A DNA stretch of 53,309 nucleotides from a virus: the IMG/VR virus record IMGVR_UViG_3300042294_003214, positions 1-53,309 of that record; one strand, given 5' to 3'. Each line of letters opens with the position of its first letter. The stretch's first letter is position 1. Shown here one piece after another: positions 40,163 to 48,915 of the stretch. Below the pieces are notes generated by a model that ran no database searches, had not been told where the DNA came from, and was given only the letters and a program-made list of their open reading frames with translations. The position numbers and the translations under genes were made by a program.

Positions 40163-41479
40163 TTAGTCTTGTAGGTCCCACATTCCACCACCCATGTCAG
40201 TTCCTCTTGCTTGTACACTTTCAGGTACTCTAACATTTGGACTTCCTTTAAGGTTTAAGAAAAATAGGTTTGGTAATTCAGAAACACACTCAGGTATTTC
40301 AGTAAGTTTTTTGTTGTTAATTAACGCTAAAAATCTTAATTTAGGTAAATTACAGATTGAATCAGGAATACTCTCAACACAATTGTCAAACAAAACCATA
40401 TTCAAATCTTTAAATCTACCAATAGATTCAGGGATGGTAATTATAACATCATTCTTATCTCTGTTTTGAATTTGGAACTCTTTCAACGTTGATGGTAGAT
40501 TATCAATTAAATCATCTAAACCGTAAAGTCCGATAAATTTACCAACAGCCCCGTGACTAAAACTATCAATAACTAGTTTTTCACCACCAACGGTTAATCC
40601 TTGTGCAAACTCAGGTTTAAAGAAATCTTTTAACTCAGACATTGGTCCGTTTAAATAGTTAACCAAATCAATTTGACGGTCATCCTTATCCATGAATTGA
40701 TTACTTGGGAAATGGAATTGGTATCTTTCTTTTGGTAAACCTGTATCAGAGGTAACGTCTGTATCACCTGATTTATATATTACATACAAAGGTCCGTCTT
40801 TAATGTATCTCTCAAAATATGATAGGCCTGGTGCTGATGTACACCATCTAGTTTCTTTTTGATTACCACCATAGAAACAAGCTGCCTCTTTACCAACCGC
40901 TCCCTTATCTTTAATCTCAATAACTCTCCATGTTGGACCGTCAAATAATAATTTAGAACCAGGATGAACAGGTGCCGATTTTCTTTCAGATTTAGTTGTT
41001 GTCGCTAAAGTTAAATCAAAGTCTTTAACCGCATCATATAATAATGATGGAGTTAGTTTATTAATGTCCCTCATATCTTGAGGTAATCTGTTCTTGAATC
41101 TTTCAAACTTTGTAAGGTCATCAGTAACCTTATATAAGTCCTCCATGAAAGTTTCTTTAACTTGTTTTACTTCTTTTTCATAACCATTATCGCCAGGTTG
41201 TCTTTCAGTTTTTGGTAATAAATAATTCTTAATTAACCATTGAACATACTTACCAGCCTTAACTTTAGCAAGTTCTTTAGAATCCGCAGTTAACATGTTA
41301 ACATTATTAGTTCTAGTAGTAGGGTCAGCATTAACTAATAAGATAAACTCATCTTTATTTAACTTTGGCTTAACCTTATTTCCTTCTTTATCTTTTGACG
41401 GTTTAGTTAACGCATCAAATAATAATTCGAATCTTGATTGTTCAAGAATAACTGTTTTTAATAACGACGTAAATTTCAT
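40163..41479 (-). CDS. Tagged WCT-domain and leucine-rich-repeat protein
   Basis: 438 residues from the ATG at 41479, since farther upstream codons coincide with the TATTTATAG box. Leader MKFTSLLKTVILEQSRFELL with an ILE/Q site. Residues about 180-260 have GPTWRVIEIKDKG, ACFYGGNQKETRWCTSAPGL and YIKDGPLYVIYKSGDT, paralogous to the WCT domain of the 586-residue protein. From about 320 it is an LRR (STLKEFQIQN, DSICNLPKLRFLALINNK, VSELPNLFFLNLKGSP). A combination of an unknown domain with a binding solenoid suggests an effector. Confidence 0.78.
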   Translation of the reverse strand: MKFTSLLKTVILEQSRFELLFDALTKPSKDKEGNKVKPKLNKDEFILLVNADPTTRTNNVNMLTADSKELAKVKAGKYVQWLIKNYLLPKTERQPGDNGYEKEVKQVKETFMEDLYKVTDDLTKFERFKNRLPQDMRDINKLTPSLLYDAVKDFDLTLATTTKSERKSAPVHPGSKLLFDGPTWRVIEIKDKGAVGKEAACFYGGNQKETRWCTSAPGLSYFERYIKDGPLYVIYKSGDTDVTSDTGLPKERYQFHFPSNQFMDKDDRQIDLVNYLNGPMSELKDFFKPEFAQGLTVGGEKLVIDSFSHGAVGKFIGLYGLDDLIDNLPSTLKEFQIQNRDKNDVIITIPESIGRFKDLNMVLFDNCVESIPDSICNLPKLRFLALINNKKLTEIPECVSELPNLFFLNLKGSPNVRVPESVQARGTDMGGGMWDLQD

Positions 41480-41495
41480 CTGCGGTATTTTTATA

Positions 41496-41504
41496 CTATA
41501 AATA
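41496..41504 (-). promoter_or_regulatory. TATTTATAG box, candidate late promoter
   Basis: The minus strand reads ATATATTTATAGTATAAAAA about 17 nt before the ATG at 41479. Same box as at other tagged genes. Confidence 0.38.
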
Positions 41505-41525
41505 TATTGAAGACACAAAAGTAAC

Positions 41526-42365
41526 TTAATAATTTAATATTAACAACTCTTCTCCCATATTTTGTTTTGTACCTTTCTTTGCTGCGGCTGCTTTAGCAAA
41601 CTCTTTTTTCTCCCATCTATATTTGTCCTCAGGAAACCATTCATGTAATAAATCAAAATCATAATAAGATAAACTGAACTTACCTTGTATGTTTTTTAAA
41701 CAATCTGCTAATCTCTCATGGTCTTTTCTTCCAAAATCATGATTAGAATAATAATTTTCAGTTCGATAATAGGGTGGGTCTAAATAAATGTATGTGGTTG
41801 GTGAATCATACTTTTTAATAACGTCAGCAAAATCCATATTCTCAACATCTGTTATCCTTAAGAAATGTTCAACCCATTCAGGTTTTAATAACTTATCCCT
41901 GAATGTAAGATATTTTGATTTATACTTACCTTTCAAGTCAATGAATGAACTTGTCTCAGGTTTACTACCGCTAAACACAGATGTTAAAATATAAACATAC
42001 TTTGATGCCACCACATAGTCAGGGTAGTTAATTGTAAATCCACTCTCAAACAACTCTGATTGAAAGTTATTGAATTGTTCTTTATAGATAGTCGGCGTAA
42101 TTTCTTCCCCAAATTGTTGACAAGGAATAGAATTAATCGCCTCCAACAATAGTGTCGGATTTTTAATACACTGAAATAAATTATAATTCAGTGGATTGAA
42201 GTCGTTATAAACGACCTTCTTAAGATTAGGGTACTTTGATAAGTCCATGTTAAAGAAACACCAAAACATTCCTCCGAAAGTTTCAAGATATGTTTCCATA
42301 TCTTCAGGATAGAACGGAACTATCCATTTTCCTATTTTTGATTTTCCACCGATGTATGAGATCAT
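41526..42365 (-). CDS. D12-class DNA adenine methyltransferase (Dam-like)
   Basis: 279 residues. ISYIGGKSKIGKWIVPFYPE is the family's N-terminal motif, LETFGGMFWCFFNMD the AdoMet-binding part, VVYNDFNPLNYNLFQ motif II-like, and TYIYLDPPYYRTENYYS the DPPY catalytic motif. Methylates adenine N6. A second solitary methyltransferase in the window, so the phage probably guards its DNA against more than one restriction specificity. Confidence 0.92.
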   Translation of the reverse strand: MISYIGGKSKIGKWIVPFYPEDMETYLETFGGMFWCFFNMDLSKYPNLKKVVYNDFNPLNYNLFQCIKNPTLLLEAINSIPCQQFGEEITPTIYKEQFNNFQSELFESGFTINYPDYVVASKYVYILTSVFSGSKPETSSFIDLKGKYKSKYLTFRDKLLKPEWVEHFLRITDVENMDFADVIKKYDSPTTYIYLDPPYYRTENYYSNHDFGRKDHERLADCLKNIQGKFSLSYYDFDLLHEWFPEDKYRWEKKEFAKAAAAKKGTKQNMGEELLILNY

Positions 42366-42411
42366 ATAATTACTTTTCTACAAGTATACGAAAAAAACTT
42401 CAAAAAGCAAA

Positions 42412-42588
42412 TTATTTATAACAATTTTTGTATGGACGGCAGGACGCCTTTTGAGTGAATCCCATTTTACGACATGGAGTCTTCTCACAATATGATTGAC
42501 TATATTTGCGAGGTTTCTTATATTTGTGTTGTTCTTTTTCATCAAGATATTGATATAGAACTCTTTTAATAATCTGCTCAAGTAACAT
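42412..42588 (-). CDS. Small Cys-rich basic protein
   Basis: 58 residues. The correct frame begins MLLEQIIKRVLYQYLDEKEQ and ends with YCEKTPCRKMGFTQKASCRP followed by YKNCYK. Four Cys and many Lys/Arg in the C-terminal half suggest a zinc-binding, nucleic-acid-binding peptide. A TATATTTATAATTATG box runs directly into the start. An overlapping ORF in another frame (42378-42581) is a shadow. The start is 13 nt from the divergent small membrane protein. Confidence 0.68.
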   Translation of the reverse strand: MLLEQIIKRVLYQYLDEKEQHKYKKPRKYSQSYCEKTPCRKMGFTQKASCRPYKNCYK

Positions 42589-42601
42589 AATTATAAATAT
42601 A

Positions 42602-42763
42602 ATGGAAAACTACGAACAACAAAAATCCGAATGTAAAACATGTAAACAAAAAGGACCAGGAACATTCCAAATTGGAACTATACTTTTAGGTTTTTATATT
42701 TTATTCATATCAATTTACGGAACAATTGAATTATTTAAACATATTGTTTCTTGGTTTAAATAG
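42602..42763 (+). CDS. Small membrane protein with CxxC
   Basis: 53 residues. [20 protein letters not shown] is a cytoplasmic or periplasmic Cys pair, followed by one membrane helix ([20 protein letters not shown]). Ends with HIVSWFK and a TAG stop. It overlaps the end of the convergent dnaJ-like gene by 8 nt and shares its 13-nt upstream region with the 58-residue gene. Function unknown. Confidence 0.7.
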   Translation: MENYEQQKSECKTCKQKGPGTFQIGTILLGFYILFISIYGTIELFKHIVSWFK

Positions 42764-43697
42764 TCCTATCAAACTTAACATTTAGTTTTACAAACATATC
42801 TCCACCTGAATATCCTTTATTTCTCAATCTTAAAGGTTTTGAGGTGTCGAATGTTTTTAACGCGTTCATAATTAAATTTCCATCAGGATGTGGTATTGTA
42901 AATGTATCTTGTTTAACTTCCTCTAAATTTAAAAATAAATTGTAAACCAAGTCATTATTTATTTTTTCAAATCCATCTTTAGTTACCACTTCTATTTGAA
43001 TAACCAAATCACCATATTCACCATTTTTAAAGTCACCTAAATCCGCCAACTTTAAATATTGACCATTATCAACACCAACAGGTAATTTAACATTTATTTC
43101 CCGAGCATTGGATTTAACTCCATTACCACCACAATTATAACATCTGTGTACTAAAGTATATCCTCTACCCCCACAAGAACCACACGCAGTTCTAATTTGT
43201 TGAGTCATAAAACCAGTTCCAAAAGCTTTAACTTGGAATCCAGCACCTCTGCAAGTATTACACACTTGTTGGTCTCCTCCACTCCCATTACATATGTCAC
43301 ATTTATCATCCTTAATATAATTAATAGTTTTATCAGAACCTCGGTAAGACTCTATTGGACTAACTTGAACTTTAATTATTTTATCAGGAGCTGACTTTCG
43401 TCTTTGGGTATTGTTAAATGGGTTGTTTTGTTGATTACCAAACATTTGATTAATAAAATCTTCATATGACATCTGATTACCGCCACCAGCAAAAGGATTA
43501 CTCAAACGATTATCATAATCCTTTCTTTTATTCTCATCACCAACGATATCATACGCTTGAGCAATTTCTTTAAATTTATCAGCGCCATCAGGGTTTTTAT
43601 CTGGATGGTATTGTATTGCGAGTTTTCTGTACGCTTTTTTGATGTCATCTTGAGTAGCGTCTTTACTTACTCCTAATATTTCGTAATAATTATTCAT
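42756..43697 (-). CDS. dnaJ: DnaJ (Hsp40) co-chaperone
   Basis: 313 residues from the ATG at 43697. Full J domain ([32 protein letters not shown] with HPD), a Gly/Asn-rich linker ([20 protein letters not shown]), four CxxCxGxG zinc units ([34 protein letters not shown]) and C-terminal peptide-binding domains. It would recruit host DnaK for folding of phage proteins or replication. Host DnaJ is usually about 370-390 residues, so this is a short form. Two nt separate its start from a divergent gene. Confidence 0.92.
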   Translation of the reverse strand: MNNYYEILGVSKDATQDDIKKAYRKLAIQYHPDKNPDGADKFKEIAQAYDIVGDENKRKDYDNRLSNPFAGGGNQMSYEDFINQMFGNQQNNPFNNTQRRKSAPDKIIKVQVSPIESYRGSDKTINYIKDDKCDICNGSGGDQQVCNTCRGAGFQVKAFGTGFMTQQIRTACGSCGGRGYTLVHRCYNCGGNGVKSNAREINVKLPVGVDNGQYLKLADLGDFKNGEYGDLVIQIEVVTKDGFEKINNDLVYNLFLNLEEVKQDTFTIPHPDGNLIMNALKTFDTSKPLRLRNKGYSGGDMFVKLNVKFDRTI

Positions 43698-43699
43698 AT

Positions 43700-44347
43700 A
43701 TGGCAAACTATTTGGTAGTCTTATTTAAGAATAAAACAAGAAAAAAAATTATAAAGAAGTTTATAACTTTATCTCGTGCTAAAAATTATTTTAAACAGTT
43801 AATTAAAGAGTCTAATGATGTAATTTTTGAGGTTTTAGTTGAGAATGGTAAAGAGTGTAGATTTGAATTAGGATTAATTGAAATGTCCGTAAATCAATCT
43901 GCACCTGTATATATGACCGATGAGTTTGGTAGAAGTGTTAAGGTTAAGTTAGAAGATGGAGGTATGTCTATATTATCAATAAACCATTACAAAGAAGAAG
44001 ATTTAATTTATGATGTTAGAAATAAGATAAAGATTACCGCCCAGGAATTTATTAAAAAACACTTAAAAGGTGATGGGTTAAAAATGGTATCAGTACTTAA
44101 CAACAAAGTTATCCTACAAAAAGACGAAGAAATTGATTTATTTTCACTAAAAAATGAATCAGAGTGTACTAGATTTGTTGAGTCTTTATCTTCATATTTC
44201 TTTAAAAGAAAAAGGGGAGACTGTCTTTTTATTAAAGATTGTTCCTCCCCTCAACGAAAATATTTGTATAGTTTGTTAGAATCTAACGGATTTGATAAAA
44301 AAGTTTTATATCGTAAGTTTACGACTTATCCTGTTCGTCCAAAATAA
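43700..44347 (+). CDS. Hypothetical protein
   Basis: 215 residues, basic start [20 protein letters not shown], then [20 protein letters not shown] and [20 protein letters not shown]. Ends with FTTYPVRPK. It has the look of a small nucleic-acid-binding protein. Its ATG is 2 nt from the divergent dnaJ start, so the promoters of both must lie within the opposite coding sequence. Converges on and overlaps the next gene by 29 nt. Confidence 0.7.
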   Translation: MANYLVVLFKNKTRKKIIKKFITLSRAKNYFKQLIKESNDVIFEVLVENGKECRFELGLIEMSVNQSAPVYMTDEFGRSVKVKLEDGGMSILSINHYKEEDLIYDVRNKIKITAQEFIKKHLKGDGLKMVSVLNNKVILQKDEEIDLFSLKNESECTRFVESLSSYFFKRKRGDCLFIKDCSSPQRKYLYSLLESNGFDKKVLYRKFTTYPVRPK

Positions 44348-44552
44348 AATGGAACTCGGTTCCTGATATATCAATAGAAAACTGTTTGTGGTATCTATCA
44401 ACCTCTCTAAAGTGATTAATGACATTGGTGTACTCACCTTTAGGTAATTCAAAGATAATGGTACCTTTACCACTAAAAAGGGTTTGGACTGATTCTGCAA
44501 TCAACGCCAATTTTTCTATTTCCCCAAAAGTATTATTTTTATTCTCTTCCAT
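44319..44552 (-). CDS. Hypothetical protein
   Basis: 77 residues: MEENKNNTFGEIEKLALIAE, then SGKGTIIFELPKGEYTNVIN and [21 protein letters not shown] small alpha/beta protein with a LPKGEY loop. Overlaps the upstream gene start by 34 nt and the convergent gene by 29 nt. Not recognised. Confidence 0.65.
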   Translation of the reverse strand: MEENKNNTFGEIEKLALIAESVQTLFSGKGTIIFELPKGEYTNVINHFREVDRYHKQFSIDISGTEFHFILDEQDKS

Positions 44553-44710
44553 AAACTTAATTTAACGGGCTTAGGAAAAAGCTCGTCTTTTTTTAACCCC
44601 TTTATTTCTCTAACAATTTTTTCTTTTTGTCTATCCAACTCTCTTTTGTCTTTTAGTGTTTCACTATTGAACCAATTCAGTAATTGTTGACTCCTGTCTG
44701 TCTTGCTCAT
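44516..44710 (-). CDS. Small basic protein
   Basis: 64 residues, MSKTDRSQQLLNWFNSETLK, a highly charged helix (KRELDRQKEKIVREIKGLKK), then a C-terminal LSLWKRIKIILLGK that could be amphipathic. It overlaps the upstream gene by 47 nt and the downstream by 37 nt, unusually deep even for this genome. Unknown function. Confidence 0.6.
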   Translation of the reverse strand: MSKTDRSQQLLNWFNSETLKDKRELDRQKEKIVREIKGLKKDELFPKPVKLSLWKRIKIILLGK

Positions 44711-45125
44711 TGTCTAATTCATTCTCTAATTCTGTATCTAACTCTGTATCAAGGTCTCCCTCATCAAAATCAAAGTATAGATTCTGTAATTTATCTAAAT
44801 CAGTTTTTTCAAAAGTTTGTTTTAGTTGTTCTACTGTTTGCTTAAACAATCTTTCTTTTAACTCTCTTTCTTTATTTAATTTAATTACCTTACCAATCTT
44901 AACTAAAGTGATTGACATATCTTTTTCGGCAATTGGACAAATAAATGTTATTCCTTTTGAGTTTTGATCATCAACCTCAAACCCAATAACCTGTCCTTCA
45001 TCTACTATACTCTTAGGTATAGACCATTTAGTTGGGAACTTCATATCAAAACTTAGATATGTCTCCAACTTTCTAATTGAATGGATATATTCAACGAATG
45101 GTAATATTTCTTTATAAAAACTCAT
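44664..45125 (-). CDS. Hypothetical protein with acidic repeat tail
   Basis: 153 residues. The start MSFYKEILPFVEYIHSIRKL leads to FPTKWSIPKSIVDEGQVIGF and ITFICPIAEKDMSITLVKIG, a folded domain; a helical part follows (LKERLFKQTVEQLKQTFEK); the last 40 residues are an acidic repeat (DLDTELDTELENELDNEQD). That tail may mimic DNA or bind a basic partner, for example the basic product of the gene overlapping its end. Not recognised. Confidence 0.68.
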   Translation of the reverse strand: MSFYKEILPFVEYIHSIRKLETYLSFDMKFPTKWSIPKSIVDEGQVIGFEVDDQNSKGITFICPIAEKDMSITLVKIGKVIKLNKERELKERLFKQTVEQLKQTFEKTDLDKLQNLYFDFDEGDLDTELDTELENELDNEQDRQESTITELVQ

Positions 45126-45310
45126 TTTTGTAATAGATATGTTATAATATAACTAATTGATACTCCTAAGAGGATAAGTTCCCTGTTACTATAGACCAAT
45201 GGTTTTGGTTCTTTTTGTAACAGGGCACCTAAAAAATTTGTGACATTTTTTAATGACACCAATATTGTGAAAACAAATATAAAAAGATATATTGTATCAA
45301 TATTATGCAT
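45122..45310 (-). CDS. Small membrane protein
   Basis: 62 residues with two hydrophobic stretches, near 5-25 (TIYLFIFVFTILVSLKNVTN) and 45-60 (ELILLGVSISYIITYLLQ). Overlaps neighbours by 4-8 nt in a small-gene operon. Role unknown. Confidence 0.62.
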   Translation of the reverse strand: MHNIDTIYLFIFVFTILVSLKNVTNFLGALLQKEPKPLVYSNRELILLGVSISYIITYLLQK

Positions 45311-45485
45311 TTTTTTCTGTCTTGTTGTGTTCTAAAATTTCACCTCTTAATTGTTGAAGTAATGCCTTCAACTCTTGAGCAGATTTTCTAGCTCTTGTTC
45401 CTGCGCTTTTGTTACCGCCAAAAAACTTTGTAGTATCTACTGAAAGTAATTCAGTCAACACTTTAATTTGTTCTAATGTTTCCAT
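45303..45485 (-). CDS. Small histone-like phage protein
   Basis: 60 residues. KFFGGNKSAGTRARKSAQEL followed by KALLQQLRGEI matches a short motif (GNK.AGtRaRK..qe.K) that I know from small phage and bacterial proteins labelled histone-H1-like. Likely a DNA-binding or DNA-compacting peptide. First in the operon of five small genes. Confidence 0.72.
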   Translation of the reverse strand: METLEQIKVLTELLSVDTTKFFGGNKSAGTRARKSAQELKALLQQLRGEILEHNKTEKNA

Positions 45486-45563
45486 TTCTTTAAAAATTGT
45501 AATTGTTTATTTTAATAATTAAAAAGTAAGTTTTTTCCTTCTGGTGTAAATAGAATCAACGAT

Positions 45564-46022
45564 TTATTCCATATTTTTTTCCATTAATTTATATAATTCT
45601 GTTAATAAATCTAAATCTGATTTAGAAAATGTTACCTCAGTGTCAAATATTTCATTTAAAAATTTATCGATTGAATGTTTTATACTAGTTTTAGATTGAT
45701 TATAGAATGTGTCCATAAAAAAAGATTGGAAATATTCTTTGTGATCACCATTTAATTTAATAATAATATTTTCTTTTTTAAAGTCATTAATCATTTTTTT
45801 CCAACACCATTCAAAATGAGACGCATTATCTTCATCAGATAGCGTTATTTTGGTCTCAGATATGTTTTCTCCGAGATACGTATCCATAATAATTTTGGTT
45901 AATGACTTAGAGATATCACCATACAATTCAATTTTTTCATAATTCATATTATGAATATTGAACCATATTATAACTTCTTCTTGAGGCATTGGCTTAGTCA
46001 TCCAATTAAAAAAATTCTCCAT
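45564..46022 (-). CDS. Hypothetical protein whose start lies in a terminator
   Basis: 152 residues, MENFFNWMTKPMPQEEVIIW at the start; helical, acidic, FFMDTFYNQSKTSIKHSIDK later. The ATG and next four codons make up the 3' arm and T run of a 14-bp terminator hairpin that ends the upstream gene. A transcript reading through would have its start codon buried in the stem. No family known. Confidence 0.7.
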   Translation of the reverse strand: MENFFNWMTKPMPQEEVIIWFNIHNMNYEKIELYGDISKSLTKIIMDTYLGENISETKITLSDEDNASHFEWCWKKMINDFKKENIIIKLNGDHKEYFQSFFMDTFYNQSKTSIKHSIDKFLNEIFDTEVTFSKSDLDLLTELYKLMEKNME

Positions 46023-46046
46023 AGAATGTTGTTTCTATGGAGAATT
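46005..46046 (-). terminator. Terminator overlapping the next start codon
   Basis: AATTCTCCATAGAA (minus, 46046-46033) pairs perfectly over 14 bp with TTCTATGGAGAATT (46026-46013) around a 6-nt loop, followed by seven T. The ATG at 46022 is inside the 3' arm. Confidence 0.9.
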
Positions 46047-46074
46047 ATAGTCTAATTTTATTAAATGTGAATTT

Positions 46075-47766
46075 TTATTGAGTTTTTCTATTATAAGATA
46101 TCAAATTTTTCATTTTCTGTAAATCTTCGTTGATAATCTTAGTTGCTTTAGCTTCTGTAGACTCCAATTGACTCATGATTTTGTTTGCTTTACCTGTTGA
46201 GCCTCCTTTAATACTTTTTAAAGAACCTGGTTGTTTTTTACCCCCAGCAATATCAACAGGTGCGATTGTTTTTTTATAAGTACCATTCATTTGTTCTGCA
46301 CCATATAAATTTTCATCAAAGTTCTTTTTAAATCTTTCTCCAACCTTCTCACTTCTTTTTGAAACGTTACCTAACGCTTTACCATCTTTTCCACTTACAG
46401 CATTACCGTTTTTAGAATCACCTTTAATTTGTCTTGAAATCATTTCATCGTCTGGTTTAATTTCATCATAAACAAGATTTGTCATACCAGGATAAGAAAA
46501 AGCTTCAATGTATTCCTCAACCGCATCTGATGGGTGGTACTTCATCTCATTATGTTCTTTCTCCATGTCGTAATTACTTTGAGGGAAATCGTCAGGATTT
46601 TCATCATAACTTCCTCCACCCATATACATGTCTTTCATGTAATCTTTCATTTTCTTAACGACTTCTTTAGCATACTTGTCATTTTCTTTTTGACTTTCAC
46701 CTTGAGCTTTTTCAGTTTTCTTTAAACCTTGAGGTTTATTAACACCAAAATTATTTTTTTCTGATGAGTCTTTAACTGTTTGTTCTTTAACAATATTTTC
46801 AATCATATCAATTAACTCATTCTCTGTTAACGATAAAGTATTTTTACTCTCATTAATATTTCCTAATGTTAATGCCATGTTAACTTGTTTTAACAACTTA
46901 GAATCCGCATCAGATAATTTTTTATCACCTTTAGCTTTAGACATTAAATCTTTCTTAATTGAGTTTAATTTAGTTTTAGATATTTTTTGACTTTCAGGAA
47001 TCCCTAACGCTTTATGTAACGCACCTTTTTTCATGTTAGTTTTTTGAATCCATTTGTCTTCAGATTCATTAACATTATATTCTTTACCATCAACTTCAAA
47101 ACTATCATCACCAGATTTTTTAGCCTTAGCTAAAGCTCCTGTAAACGCATTACCTTCTTCAGTCTCAGCTTCTTCTTCCAACCCTTTAGCAATTCTAACT
47201 CTAAACGGTTTTCCACCGAACTTATCTTTATATTGATTAAAGAATTTTTCCCCATCATTTGGTGCAAACCATCTTTGATTTTTACCGTGTTTATCCATTA
47301 ATGATGGAAAGTCTTCAAACTCCTCTTCATCGTAATCAAAATCAAATTCACCTGTATGTTCTCTGTCAGATTGGTCAAACCAACCATGTCCATCATCAAA
47401 TGAACCAAACATTTTGTTTCTAATTTTGTTTTTAATTTTATTATCAGCTAAACCTTTACCAACATATGTTGGTTCATTTTGAGATAATTTTTCAACTTCT
47501 TCCTCTTCAGAATCATAACCAGTGTAAATTTCTTCAACTTCTTTTTTATGTGCTTTAGCGTCTCTTAGTTTTTTAAAATCTGCGGCAGTTATCTTACCTT
47601 TAGGTTCGGCAACATCAATTTTGGACTGTTTACCACTAAGTTCCTCATCCATTTTAATTTCTTCCCATTGACCTTTTGTCTCTGTGATATGTTTAACTTT
47701 AGTCTCAATTTCTTCATTTAAAATCTTTGAGACTAATTTATCAATATTTTCTTGAAAGTTTTTCAT
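46075..47766 (-). CDS. Tagged, large acidic/basic structural-type protein
   Basis: 563 residues. Leader MKNFQENIDKLVSKILNEE resembles the MNLQENINRIKE leaders and has an LNE site. The rest is low in hydrophobic core and rich in charged segments: HITETKGQWEEIKMDEELSG, DEEEVEKLSQNEPTYVGKGL, FPSLMDKHGKNQRWFAPNDG, a helical KNTLSLTENELIDMIENIVK near 300 and MGGGSYDENPDDFPQSNYD near 375. Internal segments themselves look like leaders (LTENELIDMI, IVKEQ). It could be a scaffold, core protein or precursor cut by a prohead protease. Ends in the terminator at 46005-46046. Confidence 0.75.
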   Translation of the reverse strand: MKNFQENIDKLVSKILNEEIETKVKHITETKGQWEEIKMDEELSGKQSKIDVAEPKGKITAADFKKLRDAKAHKKEVEEIYTGYDSEEEEVEKLSQNEPTYVGKGLADNKIKNKIRNKMFGSFDDGHGWFDQSDREHTGEFDFDYDEEEFEDFPSLMDKHGKNQRWFAPNDGEKFFNQYKDKFGGKPFRVRIAKGLEEEAETEEGNAFTGALAKAKKSGDDSFEVDGKEYNVNESEDKWIQKTNMKKGALHKALGIPESQKISKTKLNSIKKDLMSKAKGDKKLSDADSKLLKQVNMALTLGNINESKNTLSLTENELIDMIENIVKEQTVKDSSEKNNFGVNKPQGLKKTEKAQGESQKENDKYAKEVVKKMKDYMKDMYMGGGSYDENPDDFPQSNYDMEKEHNEMKYHPSDAVEEYIEAFSYPGMTNLVYDEIKPDDEMISRQIKGDSKNGNAVSGKDGKALGNVSKRSEKVGERFKKNFDENLYGAEQMNGTYKKTIAPVDIAGGKKQPGSLKSIKGGSTGKANKIMSQLESTEAKATKIINEDLQKMKNLISYNRKTQ

Positions 47767-47791
47767 CTTGTATTTTTTATTATAAATATCT

Positions 47792-48667
47792 TTATTTTAT
47801 TCTTTTACCTACGTTTTCATACTCATGTTCTAAAATAGTCATGATAACGTCTTTACTAACCCCAAGTTTTTTAGCCACGTTTTCAATAGCTTCTTTAACT
47901 GATTCGTTTTTACTAATTTTAAGGTTATTAATATCACCCTGATTACAATATGGAAATTTGGTACATTTCTTCTTAATTTTTACAAATCCTCCTCCAGGTA
48001 TTTGAGTCTTTCTACTTGGACCCCAATCTTTTTTACTTGTTGATTTAGCCCACATAGATGGTGATTCATAACCACCAACGGATCCAGATGTTGTTGCCTC
48101 TTTAGCTTCAACTTTATCAACTTCACTTTCTTTTAATTTTGGGTTTTCAGATCTACTTCTTTCCCAAAACTGATTATCTCCACCAAAAACAGGTCCTGAA
48201 TACGCACCTGATGAACCTGATCCTGTAGCTTCTTTTGTTTCTATTTTTTTTAATTTAGAATAGTAAGTTGGGTTTTCCCAAAGATGGTCCATGGCGATTT
48301 CTTTTGCTTTGGTTTTATCTTTAGTGTGTTCCATTTCAACTTTAATACCCATACTTAATTCTTTTTTCAAAGAAGAAACCATATTTTTGATATCATAATA
48401 ACCTTTTTTGTCGTGTTTTTTTGCGATATCTTCAATAGTTTTATTATCAGATAAACCACCTTTTAATTTTTCCTCATCAATTTTTTTGGTATTCATCTTT
48501 TTATTTAAAAAAGTTTCATACTTATTACCATCATCATCAAACTCTTCAGTAAATGATGATTTATATTTTAAAGCATCACCAATTGTTGTGGTATTTAATT
48601 TAACATTTGGTTGAGTAGTATATGCTTTATCAATCGCATTTTTAAATTCAGTTGTAGAATTATTCAT
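47792..48667 (-). CDS. Structural-type protein with DUF5661-like segment
   Basis: 291 residues. MSLxxIAKKH-like IEDIAKKHDKKGYYDIKNMV, then MGIKVEMEHTKDKTKAKEIA and MDHLWENPTYYSKLKKIETK, the hallmark of a small phage domain I recall as DUF5661. Two similar low-complexity segments follow, KEATGSGSSGAYSGPVFGG and KEATTSGSVGGYESPSMWAK. The C-terminus has GFVKIKKKCTKFPYCNQGD and a helical end. Members usually lie near head genes. It follows the 563-residue gene in the same operon order. Confidence 0.72.
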   Translation of the reverse strand: MNNSTTEFKNAIDKAYTTQPNVKLNTTTIGDALKYKSSFTEEFDDDGNKYETFLNKKMNTKKIDEEKLKGGLSDNKTIEDIAKKHDKKGYYDIKNMVSSLKKELSMGIKVEMEHTKDKTKAKEIAMDHLWENPTYYSKLKKIETKEATGSGSSGAYSGPVFGGDNQFWERSRSENPKLKESEVDKVEAKEATTSGSVGGYESPSMWAKSTSKKDWGPSRKTQIPGGGFVKIKKKCTKFPYCNQGDINNLKISKNESVKEAIENVAKKLGVSKDVIMTILEHEYENVGKRIK

Positions 48668-48669
48668 AG

Positions 48670-48915
48670 TTAAGCATTTTTAAGTCTTGGTTCCCAATAA
48701 CCACGGTTCATCCACATAAATTGGTAGAATTCACGGAACATTCTTAGGGTTATATCTTTAACATCACCTTCAAGTTTACCTCGCTTGATTTCTTTGGAGA
48801 TTCTGTCTAATAATTTGTCTTCAAATTGTTTAATTGTGTTATTGTCCATAAAGTTTCTAATCTCTTTACGAATCATCACTTCAATTTCGTTTTTTTCGGT
48901 TGATGTAAGTGCCAT
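48670..48915 (-). CDS. Small helical protein
   Basis: 81 residues: MALTSTEKNEIEVMIRKEIR, DRISKEIKRGKLEGDVKDIT and REFYQFMWMNRGYWEPRLKN. Highly charged helices with an aromatic C-terminus. It is 1 base from the upstream gene and 2 nt before the 291-residue gene start, so it belongs to the same structural or lysis operon. Unknown. Confidence 0.68.
   Translation of the reverse strand: MALTSTEKNEIEVMIRKEIRNFMDNNTIKQFEDKLLDRISKEIKRGKLEGDVKDITLRMFREFYQFMWMNRGYWEPRLKNA

Noticed and set aside
42378-42581. 67-residue minus-strand ORF
   Set aside because: Out-of-frame shadow of the 58-residue Cys-rich gene at 42412-42588, which has the better start context and amino-acid composition.
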